This document shows positions 7,417 to 15,283 of a stretch of DNA of 37,311 nt, in pieces. A model generated the notes under the pieces. It searched no databases, had not been told where the DNA came from, and was given only the letters and a program-made list of their open reading frames with translations. The stretch covers positions 1-37,311 of the forward strand of contig MGPC01000004.1 of assembly GCA_001797315.1 (NCBI GenBank). The letters are read 5' to 3'. The position numbers were made by a program, and so were the translations under genes. Positions within the stretch are counted from its first letter, which is position 1. Every line of letters begins with the position of its first letter. This stretch comes from Curvibacter sp. GWA2_64_110. Its GTDB lineage: Bacteria > Pseudomonadota > Gammaproteobacteria > Burkholderiales > Burkholderiaceae_C.

Positions 7417-7980
7417 TTACGCGTGTTGCCGTTTTCCTGGCCGCACGTGCACGTTGGCCTGCTGCAGATGCTTGTAGATGCGGCCTCGTCGAACGAGCGG
7501 CCACCAGTCGTAGAGAAAAATCTGGATCGGGTGCCACATGGCAACCCAGCCGGAGATGGTCAGGCTTTCCTTCAGCACCCGCAGAAAGGTGTCGTTCGCG
7601 GCGGCAGGCAGCATGCCGGCGCCCAGCAGACAAAGGGCCAGAAAGCTCAGGCCGATCAGCAGGCTGGTGCGGCCTTCCAGCAGCAGCACGCGCAGGTTGC
7701 GTTGGGTCAGCAGGGCCTTGTATTCAAAGTAGTTGTGAATCGCTTCGCTGACCAGCGGCTCCGGGTTCTCGGGCGGCATGTTCTCGATGTGGACATGGAT
7801 CTGAAAGTGGCTGCCCTGGGGAAACTCCATGGCCCAACTCTCCAGGAACTCCCGCGCATCCACGTCAAGGTCGCGGTGATGGAACGGTGTCGGGTCCATC
7901 GAATTGAACAGGGCCGACAGCTCGGTGATGTAGAGCTCAATCTGGTGGACAGGCGGACGGGTTTTGTTCACGTCAGGCAC
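7417..7980 (-). CDS. Conserved two-TM protein of unknown function
   Basis: A 187-residue protein I cannot place in a named family. Residues 1-95 are soluble and acidic, with a possible strand-rich part (SHFQIHVHIENMP). Two transmembrane helices follow (about 107-127 and 138-158), and the tail is basic (RRGRIYKHLQQ). The aromatic stretch MWHPIQIFLYDWWPLVRR after the second helix is distinctive and looks conserved. The start is a GTG at 7980; another GTG at 7971 is possible and neither has a convincing Shine-Dalgarno sequence. It stands alone, convergent with the efflux permease. The codon pattern and orderly hydrophobicity argue that it is real. Confidence 0.65.
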   Translation of the reverse strand: MPDVNKTRPPVHQIELYITELSALFNSMDPTPFHHRDLDVDAREFLESWAMEFPQGSHFQIHVHIENMPPENPEPLVSEAIHNYFEYKALLTQRNLRVLLLEGRTSLLIGLSFLALCLLGAGMLPAAANDTFLRVLKESLTISGWVAMWHPIQIFLYDWWPLVRRGRIYKHLQQANVHVRPGKRQHA

Positions 7981-8121
7981 CTGTCGGTTTGAATTTTCAG
8001 CTGTTTTGGGGATAAGACCATCTTTTCAAATTTAACAGCCTCGGATCGGAAAATTTTTGAACGCAACGGACGCAGACCTCAAGAGCGACTGCCGGCCAAC
8101 CGCCGGCCGTTCAAGGCATGT

Positions 8122-8787
8122 TCAGGCCGGCCGTTCCAGCTTGGCCAGCAGCCTTTCGCGACCGGACAGGACGTGACGTTCGGCCAGGGTGCGTGCCCGG
8201 CGGGCATCTCCCTTGGCGATGGCGTCGAAGATGGCGCGGTGTTCTGCGTTCGAGCGGCGCATGTTGCCGGGCGCGTTGAAAAAACTGCGCCGGAACAGAT
8301 GCAGCTCCTTGACATGGTCGTCGTAGGCCTGCTGCGCACGCTGGTTGCCCGAAAGGTGGAGGATCAGGGTATGAAAGCCGAGGTTCAACTCGTAATACGC
8401 GGTGCCGTCACCCGCATCGCAGGCCGCGTCCATCTGGCCGAGTAGTCGTTCCAGTTCCGCACGGTGTGCATCGTCCAGATGCTCGCAAGCCCGTTCGGCC
8501 GCAAAGCCGAAGATGAGCGCCCGCAACTCGTAGATCTCCAGCATTTCCCGCACCGAGATCTGGCGCACGAAAACACCACGGTTCGGAACCGCCGTCACCA
8601 GCCCCAGGCCGGTCAGCATGCGGATGGCCTCGCGGATCGGGCCGCGGCTGGTGCCCATGCGCAGGGCCAGGGCCGCTTCGTTCAGGCGCTCGCCGGGCTG
8701 GATGTCACCACTGTAGATCAGGCGTTTGAGCTCTTCGGCAATCGCGGGGGAGAGGCCCTGTTCGCTTCTTTCTTTGGTGGTTTCCAT
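8122..8787 (-). CDS. GntR-family (FCD) transcriptional regulator
   Basis: A 221-residue FadR-subfamily regulator. The winged helix-turn-helix is about residues 10-75, with PGERLNEAALALRMGTSRGPIREAIRML. The helical FCD ligand domain follows, with metal-site-like His residues in LGFHTLIL, NAEHRAIF and AERHVLSG; the usual Asp before the first His is Asn here. It is transcribed away from the CoA-transferase operon across a 167-base region holding a symmetric operator (8871-8926), the usual place for self-regulation and repression of the operon. The ligand is probably an organic acid or acyl-CoA of the pathway, an inference from context. The ATG at 8787 is chosen; a GTG at 8814 would add nine residues. 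Confidence 0.88.
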   Translation of the reverse strand: METTKERSEQGLSPAIAEELKRLIYSGDIQPGERLNEAALALRMGTSRGPIREAIRMLTGLGLVTAVPNRGVFVRQISVREMLEIYELRALIFGFAAERACEHLDDAHRAELERLLGQMDAACDAGDGTAYYELNLGFHTLILHLSGNQRAQQAYDDHVKELHLFRRSFFNAPGNMRRSNAEHRAIFDAIAKGDARRARTLAERHVLSGRERLLAKLERPA

Positions 8788-8870
8788 GGGATATGAGGGC
8801 GTTTGCTGTGTCACGAGATGAGGGGGATGGTATCACCGTCGTCGTGCTGGAACTAAGGGAAAACCAGTAA

Positions 8871-8926
8871 AAGTGTTATCTATTATTCAAAAAGTGTTGA
8901 CACTTCATTGTCTTCGGAAGACACTT
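8871..8926. promoter_or_regulatory. Nested symmetric operator with four AAGTGT half-sites
   Basis: AAGTGT occurs at 8871-8876 and 8892-8897, and its complement ACACTT at 8900-8905 and 8921-8926. The four sites are exactly symmetric about 8898.5: the inner pair makes AAGTGT-TG-ACACTT, and each outer site is 21 bp, two helical turns, from the inner one. A second dyad, TGTCTTC-G-GAAGACA, is at 8909-8923. TTGACA (8897-8902), a -35-like hexamer for the rightward operon, lies in the central dyad, with a poor -10 (GACACT) 17 bases on. It is probably bound by the adjacent GntR protein. Confidence 0.65.
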
Positions 8927-8954
8927 TGAGTCTGCCAAGTTTGCCAATCCATTC

Positions 8955-10145
8955 ATGCCTCATCTACCCGCATCCTCCGCATTGGCGCGTTTTCGCGTGA
9001 TCGACCTGACCCAGGTACGCGCCGGCCCCACCGCCTGCCGCCAGTTGGCCGACTGGGGCGCCGACGTGATCCAGGTCCAGATGCCCGAGCACATGCGCGG
9101 CGACGACACGCTGGGCGGCCAGGACGGATCGGACTACCAGTACACGCACCGCAACAAGCGCTCGATCACGCTGAACCTGAAAGAGGACGAGGGCATCGCC
9201 GTGCTCAAGCGCCTGATCGCCACGGCCGACGTGGTGGTGGAGAACTTCCGTCCCGACGTGAAATTCCGCCTGGGCATCGACTACGAAACCTTGCGCCAGG
9301 ACCATCCACGCCTGGTCTATGCCAGCATCTCCGGCTTCGGCCAGAGCGGGCCGCTGGCCCAGCGCCCGGGTTTCGACCAGATCGCCCAGGGCATGGGCGG
9401 GCTGATGTCGGTCACCGGCCTGCCCGGCGAGGGACCGATGCGCGTGGGCATCCCGATCGCCGACCTGTGTGCCGGCATCTTTGCAGCGCAGGGCATCCTG
9501 GTGGCGTTGCTGGAGCGCGAGACCTCGGGCCAGGGTCAGTGGCTGCACACCTCGCTGCTCGAATCCATGGTCTACATGATGGACTTCCAGACCTCGCGCT
9601 GGCTGATCGACGGCGAGGTGCCGACCCAGGCCGGCAACTTCCATCCCACCAGCATCCCCACCGGCGTCTACAAGGCGCGCGACGGCTACATGAACATCGC
9701 CGTCTTCGGCTCCAAGATCTGGGAGCGTTTCTGCGACATCCTGGGCGCGCCCGAGTGGGTAACGGACGCGCGCTACCACGACAAGATGGGCCGCTCGGTG
9801 AACCGCGACACGCTCAACGCCGAGATCAACCGCCGCCTGGCCGCGCAAGACCGCGCTTATTGGGTGGAGCGTCTCAATGCCGGCGGTGTGGCCTGCGGCC
9901 TGATCAACAACGTCAAGGAAATGTTCGAGGAGCCGCAGATCCAGCACCTGGGCATGGTCAAGGACGTGGTGTCGGCGCACCACGGGCCGCAGCGCCTGGT
10001 GGGCCAGCCGGTGCAGCTGGAGCGCACACCCAGCACTATCGCGCGCGCTGCACCGAAGCGCGGCGAGCACAGCGCGGAAATTCTGCGCGAGATCGGCCTG
10101 GGAGAAGATGATTTGACACGCCTGAAGGCACAAGGAGTTTATTGA
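8955..10145 (+). CDS. Family III CoA-transferase (CaiB/BaiF type)
   Basis: A 396-residue enzyme that moves CoA between acids, here probably activating the substrate of the cluster. Recognisable features are VIDLTQVRAGPTACRQLADWGADVI near the start, ENFRPDV (96-102), ISGFGQSGP (125-133), and the catalytic Asp D170 in VGIPIADLCAG, which forms the aspartyl-CoA thioester in formyl-CoA transferase relatives. The C-terminal part has the usual NAGGVACGLINNVKEMFEEPQ region. Length fits the family. It is the first gene of the rightward operon, directly downstream of the symmetric operator; its TGA overlaps the crotonase ATG by one base (TGATG). The actual acid cannot be read from sequence. Confidence 0.9.
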   Translation: MPHLPASSALARFRVIDLTQVRAGPTACRQLADWGADVIQVQMPEHMRGDDTLGGQDGSDYQYTHRNKRSITLNLKEDEGIAVLKRLIATADVVVENFRPDVKFRLGIDYETLRQDHPRLVYASISGFGQSGPLAQRPGFDQIAQGMGGLMSVTGLPGEGPMRVGIPIADLCAGIFAAQGILVALLERETSGQGQWLHTSLLESMVYMMDFQTSRWLIDGEVPTQAGNFHPTSIPTGVYKARDGYMNIAVFGSKIWERFCDILGAPEWVTDARYHDKMGRSVNRDTLNAEINRRLAAQDRAYWVERLNAGGVACGLINNVKEMFEEPQIQHLGMVKDVVSAHHGPQRLVGQPVQLERTPSTIARAAPKRGEHSAEILREIGLGEDDLTRLKAQGVY

Positions 10146-10960
10146 TGGCAGAGACCGCGTACCAGTCGCCCACCGAGCGGGTGCAATGCTGGATGGACGG
10201 GGATGGCAGCACGCTGCACATCCGCTTCAACAACCCCGAGCGTCACAACGCGCTCTCCGTTGATATGTGGGAGGCCGTGCCGCCCCTGCTGGCCCAGGCC
10301 GAGGCCGACGAGCGCGTGCGCCTGGTGGTGTTTTCCGGTGCGGGAGACAAGGCGTTTGTCTCGGGTGCCGACATCTCGCAGTTCGAGGACATGCGTGCCG
10401 CGCGCGAGGCGGTGGCGCGCTACGAAGCGATGGCCGAGCAGGCCTTGATGGGCATCTACCACTTCAGCAAGCCGACGCTGGCCTGCATCCGGGGTTACTG
10501 CATCGGCGGCGGCGTCAATGTGGCGATGAGTTGCGACATCCGCATTGCCAGCAGCGACGCGGTGTTTTCCATCCCGGCCGCGCGCCTGGGCCTGGGTTAC
10601 CGCTACTCGGCGATGAAGAACCTGGTGGACCTGGTCGGCCCCGGCGTGGCCAAGGACCTGTTTTTCACGGCGCGCCGCATCAGCGCGCAGGAGGCGAAGG
10701 AGGTCGGTCTGATTTCCCGTGTCAGTCAGCCCGAGCAGCTCTTGGCGCTGCTGGCCGAGTACACCCAGGCGCTGGCGGCCAACGCGCCGCTGACGGTGCG
10801 CGCCGGCAAGGCCATCGTGGTCGAGATCCTCAAGCCTTCGCCGGAGGTGGATTTCGACCAGTGCCGCCAGCTGATTCAGGGCTGTTTCCAGAGCGAGGAT
10901 TACGCCGAAGGCCGCAAGGCCTTCATGGAAAAGCGCAAGCCCGTGTTCCGCGGCAAGTGA
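10145..10960 (+). CDS. Crotonase-family protein lacking both catalytic glutamates
   Basis: A 271-residue enoyl-CoA hydratase/isomerase superfamily member. The oxyanion-hole parts are present: KAFVSGADISQF (69-80) and RGYCIGGGV (116-124). The two glutamates of classical hydratase (rat Glu144 and Glu164) fall on N125 (GGGVN) and A145 (IPAARLGLGY); the spacing of 20 is kept, so the alignment is firm. Simple hydration of a 2-enoyl-CoA is therefore unlikely, and another crotonase reaction such as isomerisation, decarboxylation or thioester hydrolysis is more plausible. The ATG at 10145 has AAGGAG 7 bases upstream and overlaps the previous stop. It lies in an operon with a CoA-transferase and an oxidoreductase, which points to CoA-ester catabolism. 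Confidence 0.88.
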   Translation: MAETAYQSPTERVQCWMDGDGSTLHIRFNNPERHNALSVDMWEAVPPLLAQAEADERVRLVVFSGAGDKAFVSGADISQFEDMRAAREAVARYEAMAEQALMGIYHFSKPTLACIRGYCIGGGVNVAMSCDIRIASSDAVFSIPAARLGLGYRYSAMKNLVDLVGPGVAKDLFFTARRISAQEAKEVGLISRVSQPEQLLALLAEYTQALAANAPLTVRAGKAIVVEILKPSPEVDFDQCRQLIQGCFQSEDYAEGRKAFMEKRKPVFRGK

Positions 10961-10979
10961 AGCAAGAGAGGAAGCCGAG

Positions 10980-11957
10980 ATGAAGTCCTACTGGATGCAA
11001 ATTGCCAACGAGCAGACCGTGCTGGAGCTGCGCGACACGCCCCGGCCCGATCCGGGGCCGGGCCAGTTGCTGGTGCGCGTGCGCGCGGCCGGCCTGAACC
11101 GCGGTGAATTCATTCTGGGCCACGGCCTGCACAAGGCCGGCAGCGCCAAGGCCATCGGCATGGAGGCGGCGGGCGAGGTGGTGACCTGCGGCGCCGGCGT
11201 CAGCGGTTTCAAGCCGGGCGACCATGTCATGGGGCGTTGCCCCGGCGCCTTTGCCGAATACGCGCTGATGGACCTGCGCGAGGCCATGGCCATGCCGGCG
11301 CGCCTGAGCTGGGAGCAGGCCGCAGCCATCCCGCTGACCTTCCTCGTGGTGCACGACATGCTGGTGCTGCAGGGGCATCTGCAAGCCGGCCAGTGGCTGC
11401 TGATCCCGGGCGTGACTTCGGGCGTGGGTGTGGCTTCGCTGCTGATGGCCAAGGCGCTCGGTGCCAAGGTGATCGGCACCTCGGGTTCGCAGGACAAGCT
11501 CGACCGGCTCAAGACGCTAGGCTTGGACCTGGGCCTGCGCACGCGCAGCCCCGATTTCCATGATGCCGTCATGCAGGCCACCGGCGGGCAGGGCGTGAAC
11601 CTGGTGGTGAACACCGTGGGCGGCTCCGTTCTTGCCGAGTGTGTGCGCAGTCTGGCCTTCCAGGGGCGGCTGGCGACGGTGGGTTATGTCGACGGCGTTC
11701 TCAAGGCGGAAATCGATATCGAAGCCTTGCACGCGAAGCGCCTCACGCTGTTCGGCGTGTCCAACAAGCTGCGCACCGCCGACCAGAAAGCCGAGTTCAT
11801 TCCGGCCTTCAAGACGCAGATCCTGCCGCTGCTCAACGCAGGAAGCATCACGCCGGTGGTGGACCGGATGCTGCCTTTCGACCAACTGGCCCAGGCCAAA
11901 GCCGTCATGGATGCCAACCAGCACCTGGGCAAGATCGTGCTGGCCGGGCTGCCCTGA
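10980..11957 (+). CDS. MDR-family NAD(P)H-dependent oxidoreductase (quinone-reductase-like)
   Basis: A 325-residue medium-chain dehydrogenase/reductase. The N-terminal GroES-like domain has AAGLNRGEF (36-44) and GMEAAGEV (60-67); the Rossmann domain has GVTSGVGVASLLMAKALGA (144-162). There is no structural-zinc Cys cluster and no catalytic zinc ligand set, so it fits the zinc-independent quinone oxidoreductase or enoyl reductase branch. Such enzymes reduce a C=C bond next to a carbonyl or a quinone using NADPH. A purine-rich GAGAGGAAG precedes the ATG. It follows the crotonase by 19 bases and is probably in the same transcript. Confidence 0.85.
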   Translation: MKSYWMQIANEQTVLELRDTPRPDPGPGQLLVRVRAAGLNRGEFILGHGLHKAGSAKAIGMEAAGEVVTCGAGVSGFKPGDHVMGRCPGAFAEYALMDLREAMAMPARLSWEQAAAIPLTFLVVHDMLVLQGHLQAGQWLLIPGVTSGVGVASLLMAKALGAKVIGTSGSQDKLDRLKTLGLDLGLRTRSPDFHDAVMQATGGQGVNLVVNTVGGSVLAECVRSLAFQGRLATVGYVDGVLKAEIDIEALHAKRLTLFGVSNKLRTADQKAEFIPAFKTQILPLLNAGSITPVVDRMLPFDQLAQAKAVMDANQHLGKIVLAGLP

Positions 11958-12011
11958 AGCAAGCCGTATCTGCTGAGCCGTTAAGCGCAACCCACAACGA
12001 GGAGACCCGAC

Positions 12012-12986
12012 ATGTGCAAACCCAAGCTACTCTTGGCCGCTCTGATGCTAGGCGGCCTGGCACACACGGCCCAGGCCCAGGCCCAGGCCTATCCGGTCAA
12101 GCCGGTCAAACTGGTGGTCGGCTTTGCCCCGGGCGGCGCCGCGGATTTCGTGGCCCGCACCGTCGGGACTGCCTTGGGAAATTCCCTGGGCCAGCCGGTC
12201 GTGATCGAGAACAAGGCCGGTGCCGGCTCCAGCATTGCGGCCGAGGCGGTGGCCAAGTCAGCCCCCGACGGCTACACCGTGCTGATTGCCAGCCCGAGCA
12301 GCATCTCCGTCAACCCGGCGCTCAATGCCAAGCTCGGCTATCGCGCCAGTGACTTGCTGCCGATCAGCAAGGTCACCACCTCGCCGCTGGTCATCGCGGC
12401 TTATCCGGGTGCCGGCATCAGTTCGATCAAGGACTTGATTGCCAAGGCCAAACAGGCGCCCGGTATGCTCAACTACGCGACGTCCGGCAACGGCTCTGCG
12501 CCGCATCTGGGGGCAGCATTGTTCAGCCAGGTGGCGAATGTGCAGATGCAGCACATTCCGTTTCGCGGTGGGTCTCTGGCCATCCAGTCGGTCATTGCCG
12601 GCGACACGCAGATCACCTTCGGCACACCGCCCTCGGTGCTGCCCATGGTCCAGGCGGGCCGTCTGCGCGGACTGGCGGTCAGCACGCGCGAGCGCACGCC
12701 CTTGGCACCTGACCTGCCGGGCATGCGCGAAGCGGGATTGCCGGAGTACGCCATCGAGTTCTGGTACGGCTTCTTCGTGCCGGCGGGCACGCCGCCCGCC
12801 GTCGTGCGCAAGCTGTTCAACGCCACCCAGGTGGCGATGCAACAGCCGGCCGTGAAAGCTGCGCTGGCGCGCGAAGGCACCGAGGTGTCGGTTTCAGCCT
12901 CGCCCGCGCAGTTCGCGGACTTCCTGACGGAGAACGAGAAGTTCTGGGTGCGTCTGGTGAAGGACGCCAGCGTCAAGATCGAGTGA
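12012..12986 (+). CDS. Bug-family (TctC-like) periplasmic solute receptor, first copy
   Basis: A 324-residue periplasmic binding protein. The signal peptide is about residues 1-23 (cleavage after AQAQA), followed by the family opening YPVKPVKLVVGFAPGGAADF, then the APDGYTVLIA block and the C-terminal lobe with FVPAGTPPAVV. Bug receptors bind carboxylates such as citrate, glutamate or nicotinate through the backbone of two loops and are hugely expanded in Burkholderiales. AGGAG stands 10 bases before the ATG. No tctA/tctB membrane genes are near, so it is an orphan that either works with an unlinked transporter or acts as a sensor. The operon context suggests its ligand is the substrate of the CoA-transferase pathway. 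Confidence 0.92.
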   Translation: MCKPKLLLAALMLGGLAHTAQAQAQAYPVKPVKLVVGFAPGGAADFVARTVGTALGNSLGQPVVIENKAGAGSSIAAEAVAKSAPDGYTVLIASPSSISVNPALNAKLGYRASDLLPISKVTTSPLVIAAYPGAGISSIKDLIAKAKQAPGMLNYATSGNGSAPHLGAALFSQVANVQMQHIPFRGGSLAIQSVIAGDTQITFGTPPSVLPMVQAGRLRGLAVSTRERTPLAPDLPGMREAGLPEYAIEFWYGFFVPAGTPPAVVRKLFNATQVAMQQPAVKAALAREGTEVSVSASPAQFADFLTENEKFWVRLVKDASVKIE

Positions 12987-13058
12987 GATCAGCCGGTCCA
13001 GCGGACATCCGAACCGCGTGGGGGACCCAGTGCGAACTGACAAGCAAAAGGAGACCTT

Positions 13059-14120
13059 ATGAAAAACAACATTTTCATCCTGGCCATGGCCGCCGCCTTG
13101 CTGGCCGGCTGCGCAAGTTCGCAGGCGCCGTCGACACCTGCAACAGCCGTCACGCCGGTTGCCCCGGCTACGCTGCCCACTTATGCGGATGCCGAGCCCC
13201 TGGGCGCTGCGATGGAAGGCTGGGTCTATCCCTACCCGGTTCAGATGCTGCAGTTCGAGCACGAAGGCCGCCTGCTGCGCATGGCCTACATGGACGTGCA
13301 GCCCGCCCAGCCCAATGGCCAGACCGTGGTGCTGTTCCATGGCAAGAACTTCGGCGCCGAGTACTGGGCCAACACGCTGCGCGCGCTGTCGGCGCAGGGC
13401 TACCGCGTGATCGCGCCGGACCAGATCGGCTTTGGCAAATCGGCCAAGCCCGAAATCCGCTACACCTTCGCCATGCTGGCCGACAACACGGCGCGCCTGC
13501 TCGACCACCTGAAGGTGGAGCGCGTGGCCATTGTGGCCAACAGCATGGGCGGCATGCTGGGCGTGCACTTCGCGCGCCGTTACCCGCAGCGCGTCTCGGC
13601 CCTGGTGCTGGAGAACCCGCTGGGCCTGGAAGACTACGTGCCGAGCATCCCGCCGCAGCAGACCGCCAACCTGCTGAAGCTGGAGATGGCGCAGACCACG
13701 GTGAGCTACCGCAACTTCATCAAGAGCTACTTCAAGGACAACTACCGGCCGGAGTTCGAGCGCTTCGTCGAGCAGTTCGCCCGCGTGCAGCGCAGTGCCG
13801 AGTACCCGCGCGTGGCCCACGTGTCGGCGCTGACCTACCAGATGATCTACGAAGGCCCGACCTACAACGAACTGCCCAAGCTGACCGTGCCCACGCTGCT
13901 GGCCATCGGCCAGCTTGACCGCACCGTCTTCGGTCGCCGCTTTGCGCCGCCGGAAGCGGTCAAGAACCTGGGCTATTTTCCGCAATTGGGCAAGGACAGC
14001 CAGAAGCGCATCCCTGGCGCCAAACTGGTGGAGTTCGACAACGTGGGCCACGTGCCCCATTTGGAGGCTCCCGACCGTTTTCATGCCGCCTTGCTGCAAT
14101 TCCTGCAGGACAAACGCTGA
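13059..14120 (+). CDS. Lipoprotein alpha/beta hydrolase
   Basis: A 353-residue alpha/beta hydrolase with a type II (lipoprotein) signal: LLAGC with acylated C18, then a Thr/Pro/Ala linker to about residue 40. The residue after Cys is Ala, so outer-membrane sorting is likely. The catalytic triad is visible: nucleophile S162 in ANSMGGM, D287 in IGQLDRTVFG and H331 in NVGHVPHLEAP; the oxyanion strand is LFHGKNFGAEYW. AGGAG stands 8 bases before the ATG. Similar hydrolases are usually cytoplasmic, so membrane anchoring outside the cytoplasm, between two Bug receptors, suggests it cleaves an ester or lactone whose acid product is then captured. The substrate is unknown. Confidence 0.85.
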   Translation: MKNNIFILAMAAALLAGCASSQAPSTPATAVTPVAPATLPTYADAEPLGAAMEGWVYPYPVQMLQFEHEGRLLRMAYMDVQPAQPNGQTVVLFHGKNFGAEYWANTLRALSAQGYRVIAPDQIGFGKSAKPEIRYTFAMLADNTARLLDHLKVERVAIVANSMGGMLGVHFARRYPQRVSALVLENPLGLEDYVPSIPPQQTANLLKLEMAQTTVSYRNFIKSYFKDNYRPEFERFVEQFARVQRSAEYPRVAHVSALTYQMIYEGPTYNELPKLTVPTLLAIGQLDRTVFGRRFAPPEAVKNLGYFPQLGKDSQKRIPGAKLVEFDNVGHVPHLEAPDRFHAALLQFLQDKR

Positions 14121-14211
14121 GACCGGCAGCACTCGGTTCCTGGGCTGGCATGTGGACGGCGCGTTGTCGCGGTTGATGCCGGAAATGTCAACATGACTTG
14201 AGGAGAACACT

Positions 14212-15183
14212 ATGAAACGTCGCGAATTGTTGCAGGCCCTTCCTGCCGCGTTGCTGACGACCAGCAGCCTGGCGCAGACCCAGAGTTACCCGAGCAAGCC
14301 CATCCGGTACATCGTGCCGGTGGCGGCGGGTGGGGGGAGCGACATGGTCGGGCGCACGGTGACCGACCGTTGGGCCAAGGTGCTCAAGCAGACCTTCGTG
14401 GTGGACAACCAGGGCGGCGGCGGCGGCGTGATCGCCAGCCAGAACACGGCCAAGGCGGCGCCCGACGGCTACACCCTCATGCAGGGCTACGTGGCCACGC
14501 ACGGCACCAGTCCGGCGACGCGCAAGCTCCCCTACGACCCGGTGCACGACTTCTCGCCGGTGGGCATGATCGGCGGCACGCCCAACGTGCTGGTGGTCAA
14601 CGCCGACCTGCCGGTGCGCAGTGTGAAGGAATTCATGGACTACCTGCGTGCCCATCCGGGCAAGGTGAGCTACGGTTCGGCCGGCGCCGGCTCGCTCACG
14701 CACCTGACCATGGAGCTGTTCAAGCAGCAGATCAACTCTTTCATGGTGCACATCCCCTACCGCGGCATCGCCCCGGCTTTTACCGACCTGATCGGCGGCC
14801 AGACCCAGGCCATGTTCCCTGGCCTGGCGGCGGCGCTGCCGCACATCCGCTCGAACCGCGTGCGCGCGCTGGCCGTGACCGGTCTGCAGCGCCACCCGCA
14901 GCTCAAGGACGTGCCCACGCTGGACGAACTGGGCTTCAAGGGTTTCGACGCCATGCAGTGGTACGGCGTGGTGGGGCCGGCCGGGATGCCTGCGGCCATC
15001 GTCAAACAGCTCAACGACACGCTCAACACCGTGCTGGCTGCGCCCGACCTGCGCGAGAAACTCGCGGTGGAAGCCATCGAGCCCATGCCCATGAGTGCGG
15101 CGCAGTTCGGCCAGTTCATCCGCACCGACATCGCGCGCTGGACCCGGCTCGCCCGCGAGCGCAACATCCATCTTGACAACTGA
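14212..15183 (+). CDS. Bug-family (TctC-like) periplasmic solute receptor, second copy
   Basis: A 323-residue periplasmic receptor of the same family as 12012-12986 but clearly divergent from it. The signal peptide starts MKRRELLQALPAALL, a twin-Arg-like start that could use Tat, though a hydrophobic Sec core is also present; cleavage is probably after SLAQ. The opening YPSKPIRYIVPVAAGGGSDM and the APDGYTLMQG block are typical. GAGGAG stands about 9 bases upstream of the ATG. Two different receptors in one cluster suggest two ligands, for example substrate and hydrolysis product, but that is inference. No membrane subunits of a tripartite transporter are present. Confidence 0.92.
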   Translation: MKRRELLQALPAALLTTSSLAQTQSYPSKPIRYIVPVAAGGGSDMVGRTVTDRWAKVLKQTFVVDNQGGGGGVIASQNTAKAAPDGYTLMQGYVATHGTSPATRKLPYDPVHDFSPVGMIGGTPNVLVVNADLPVRSVKEFMDYLRAHPGKVSYGSAGAGSLTHLTMELFKQQINSFMVHIPYRGIAPAFTDLIGGQTQAMFPGLAAALPHIRSNRVRALAVTGLQRHPQLKDVPTLDELGFKGFDAMQWYGVVGPAGMPAAIVKQLNDTLNTVLAAPDLREKLAVEAIEPMPMSAAQFGQFIRTDIARWTRLARERNIHLDN

Positions 15184-15238
15184 CGGCCCTGGATGAAGAC
15201 GAAATATGGCTGTCGCCCTTGTAAAATGGGCGCGACAA

Positions 15239-15255
15239 GCTATTGAATTAATAGC
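15239..15255. repeat. Palindromic end of a dispersed element
   Basis: GCTATT-GAATT-AATAGC is a perfect 6-bp inverted repeat. It matches the palindromic end of the short elements recalled from Comamonadaceae and resembles the degenerate end at 1296-1312. It lies in the 100-base gap before the MmgE/PrpD gene and could instead be part of its promoter or operator. Confidence 0.45.
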
Positions 15256-15283
15256 AAACTAGTATCACGAAAGCACATTTCCC

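Noticed and set aside
7409-7420. GCTGAGCCGTTA repeated near 11972
   Set aside because: A shared 12-mer between two places in 37 kb is expected by chance, and nothing else around them matches.
12894-14210. 438-codon minus-strand frame opposite the lipoprotein hydrolase
   Set aside because: The plus-strand gene has a lipobox, a catalytic triad and a Shine-Dalgarno sequence; the antisense frame shows no family feature.
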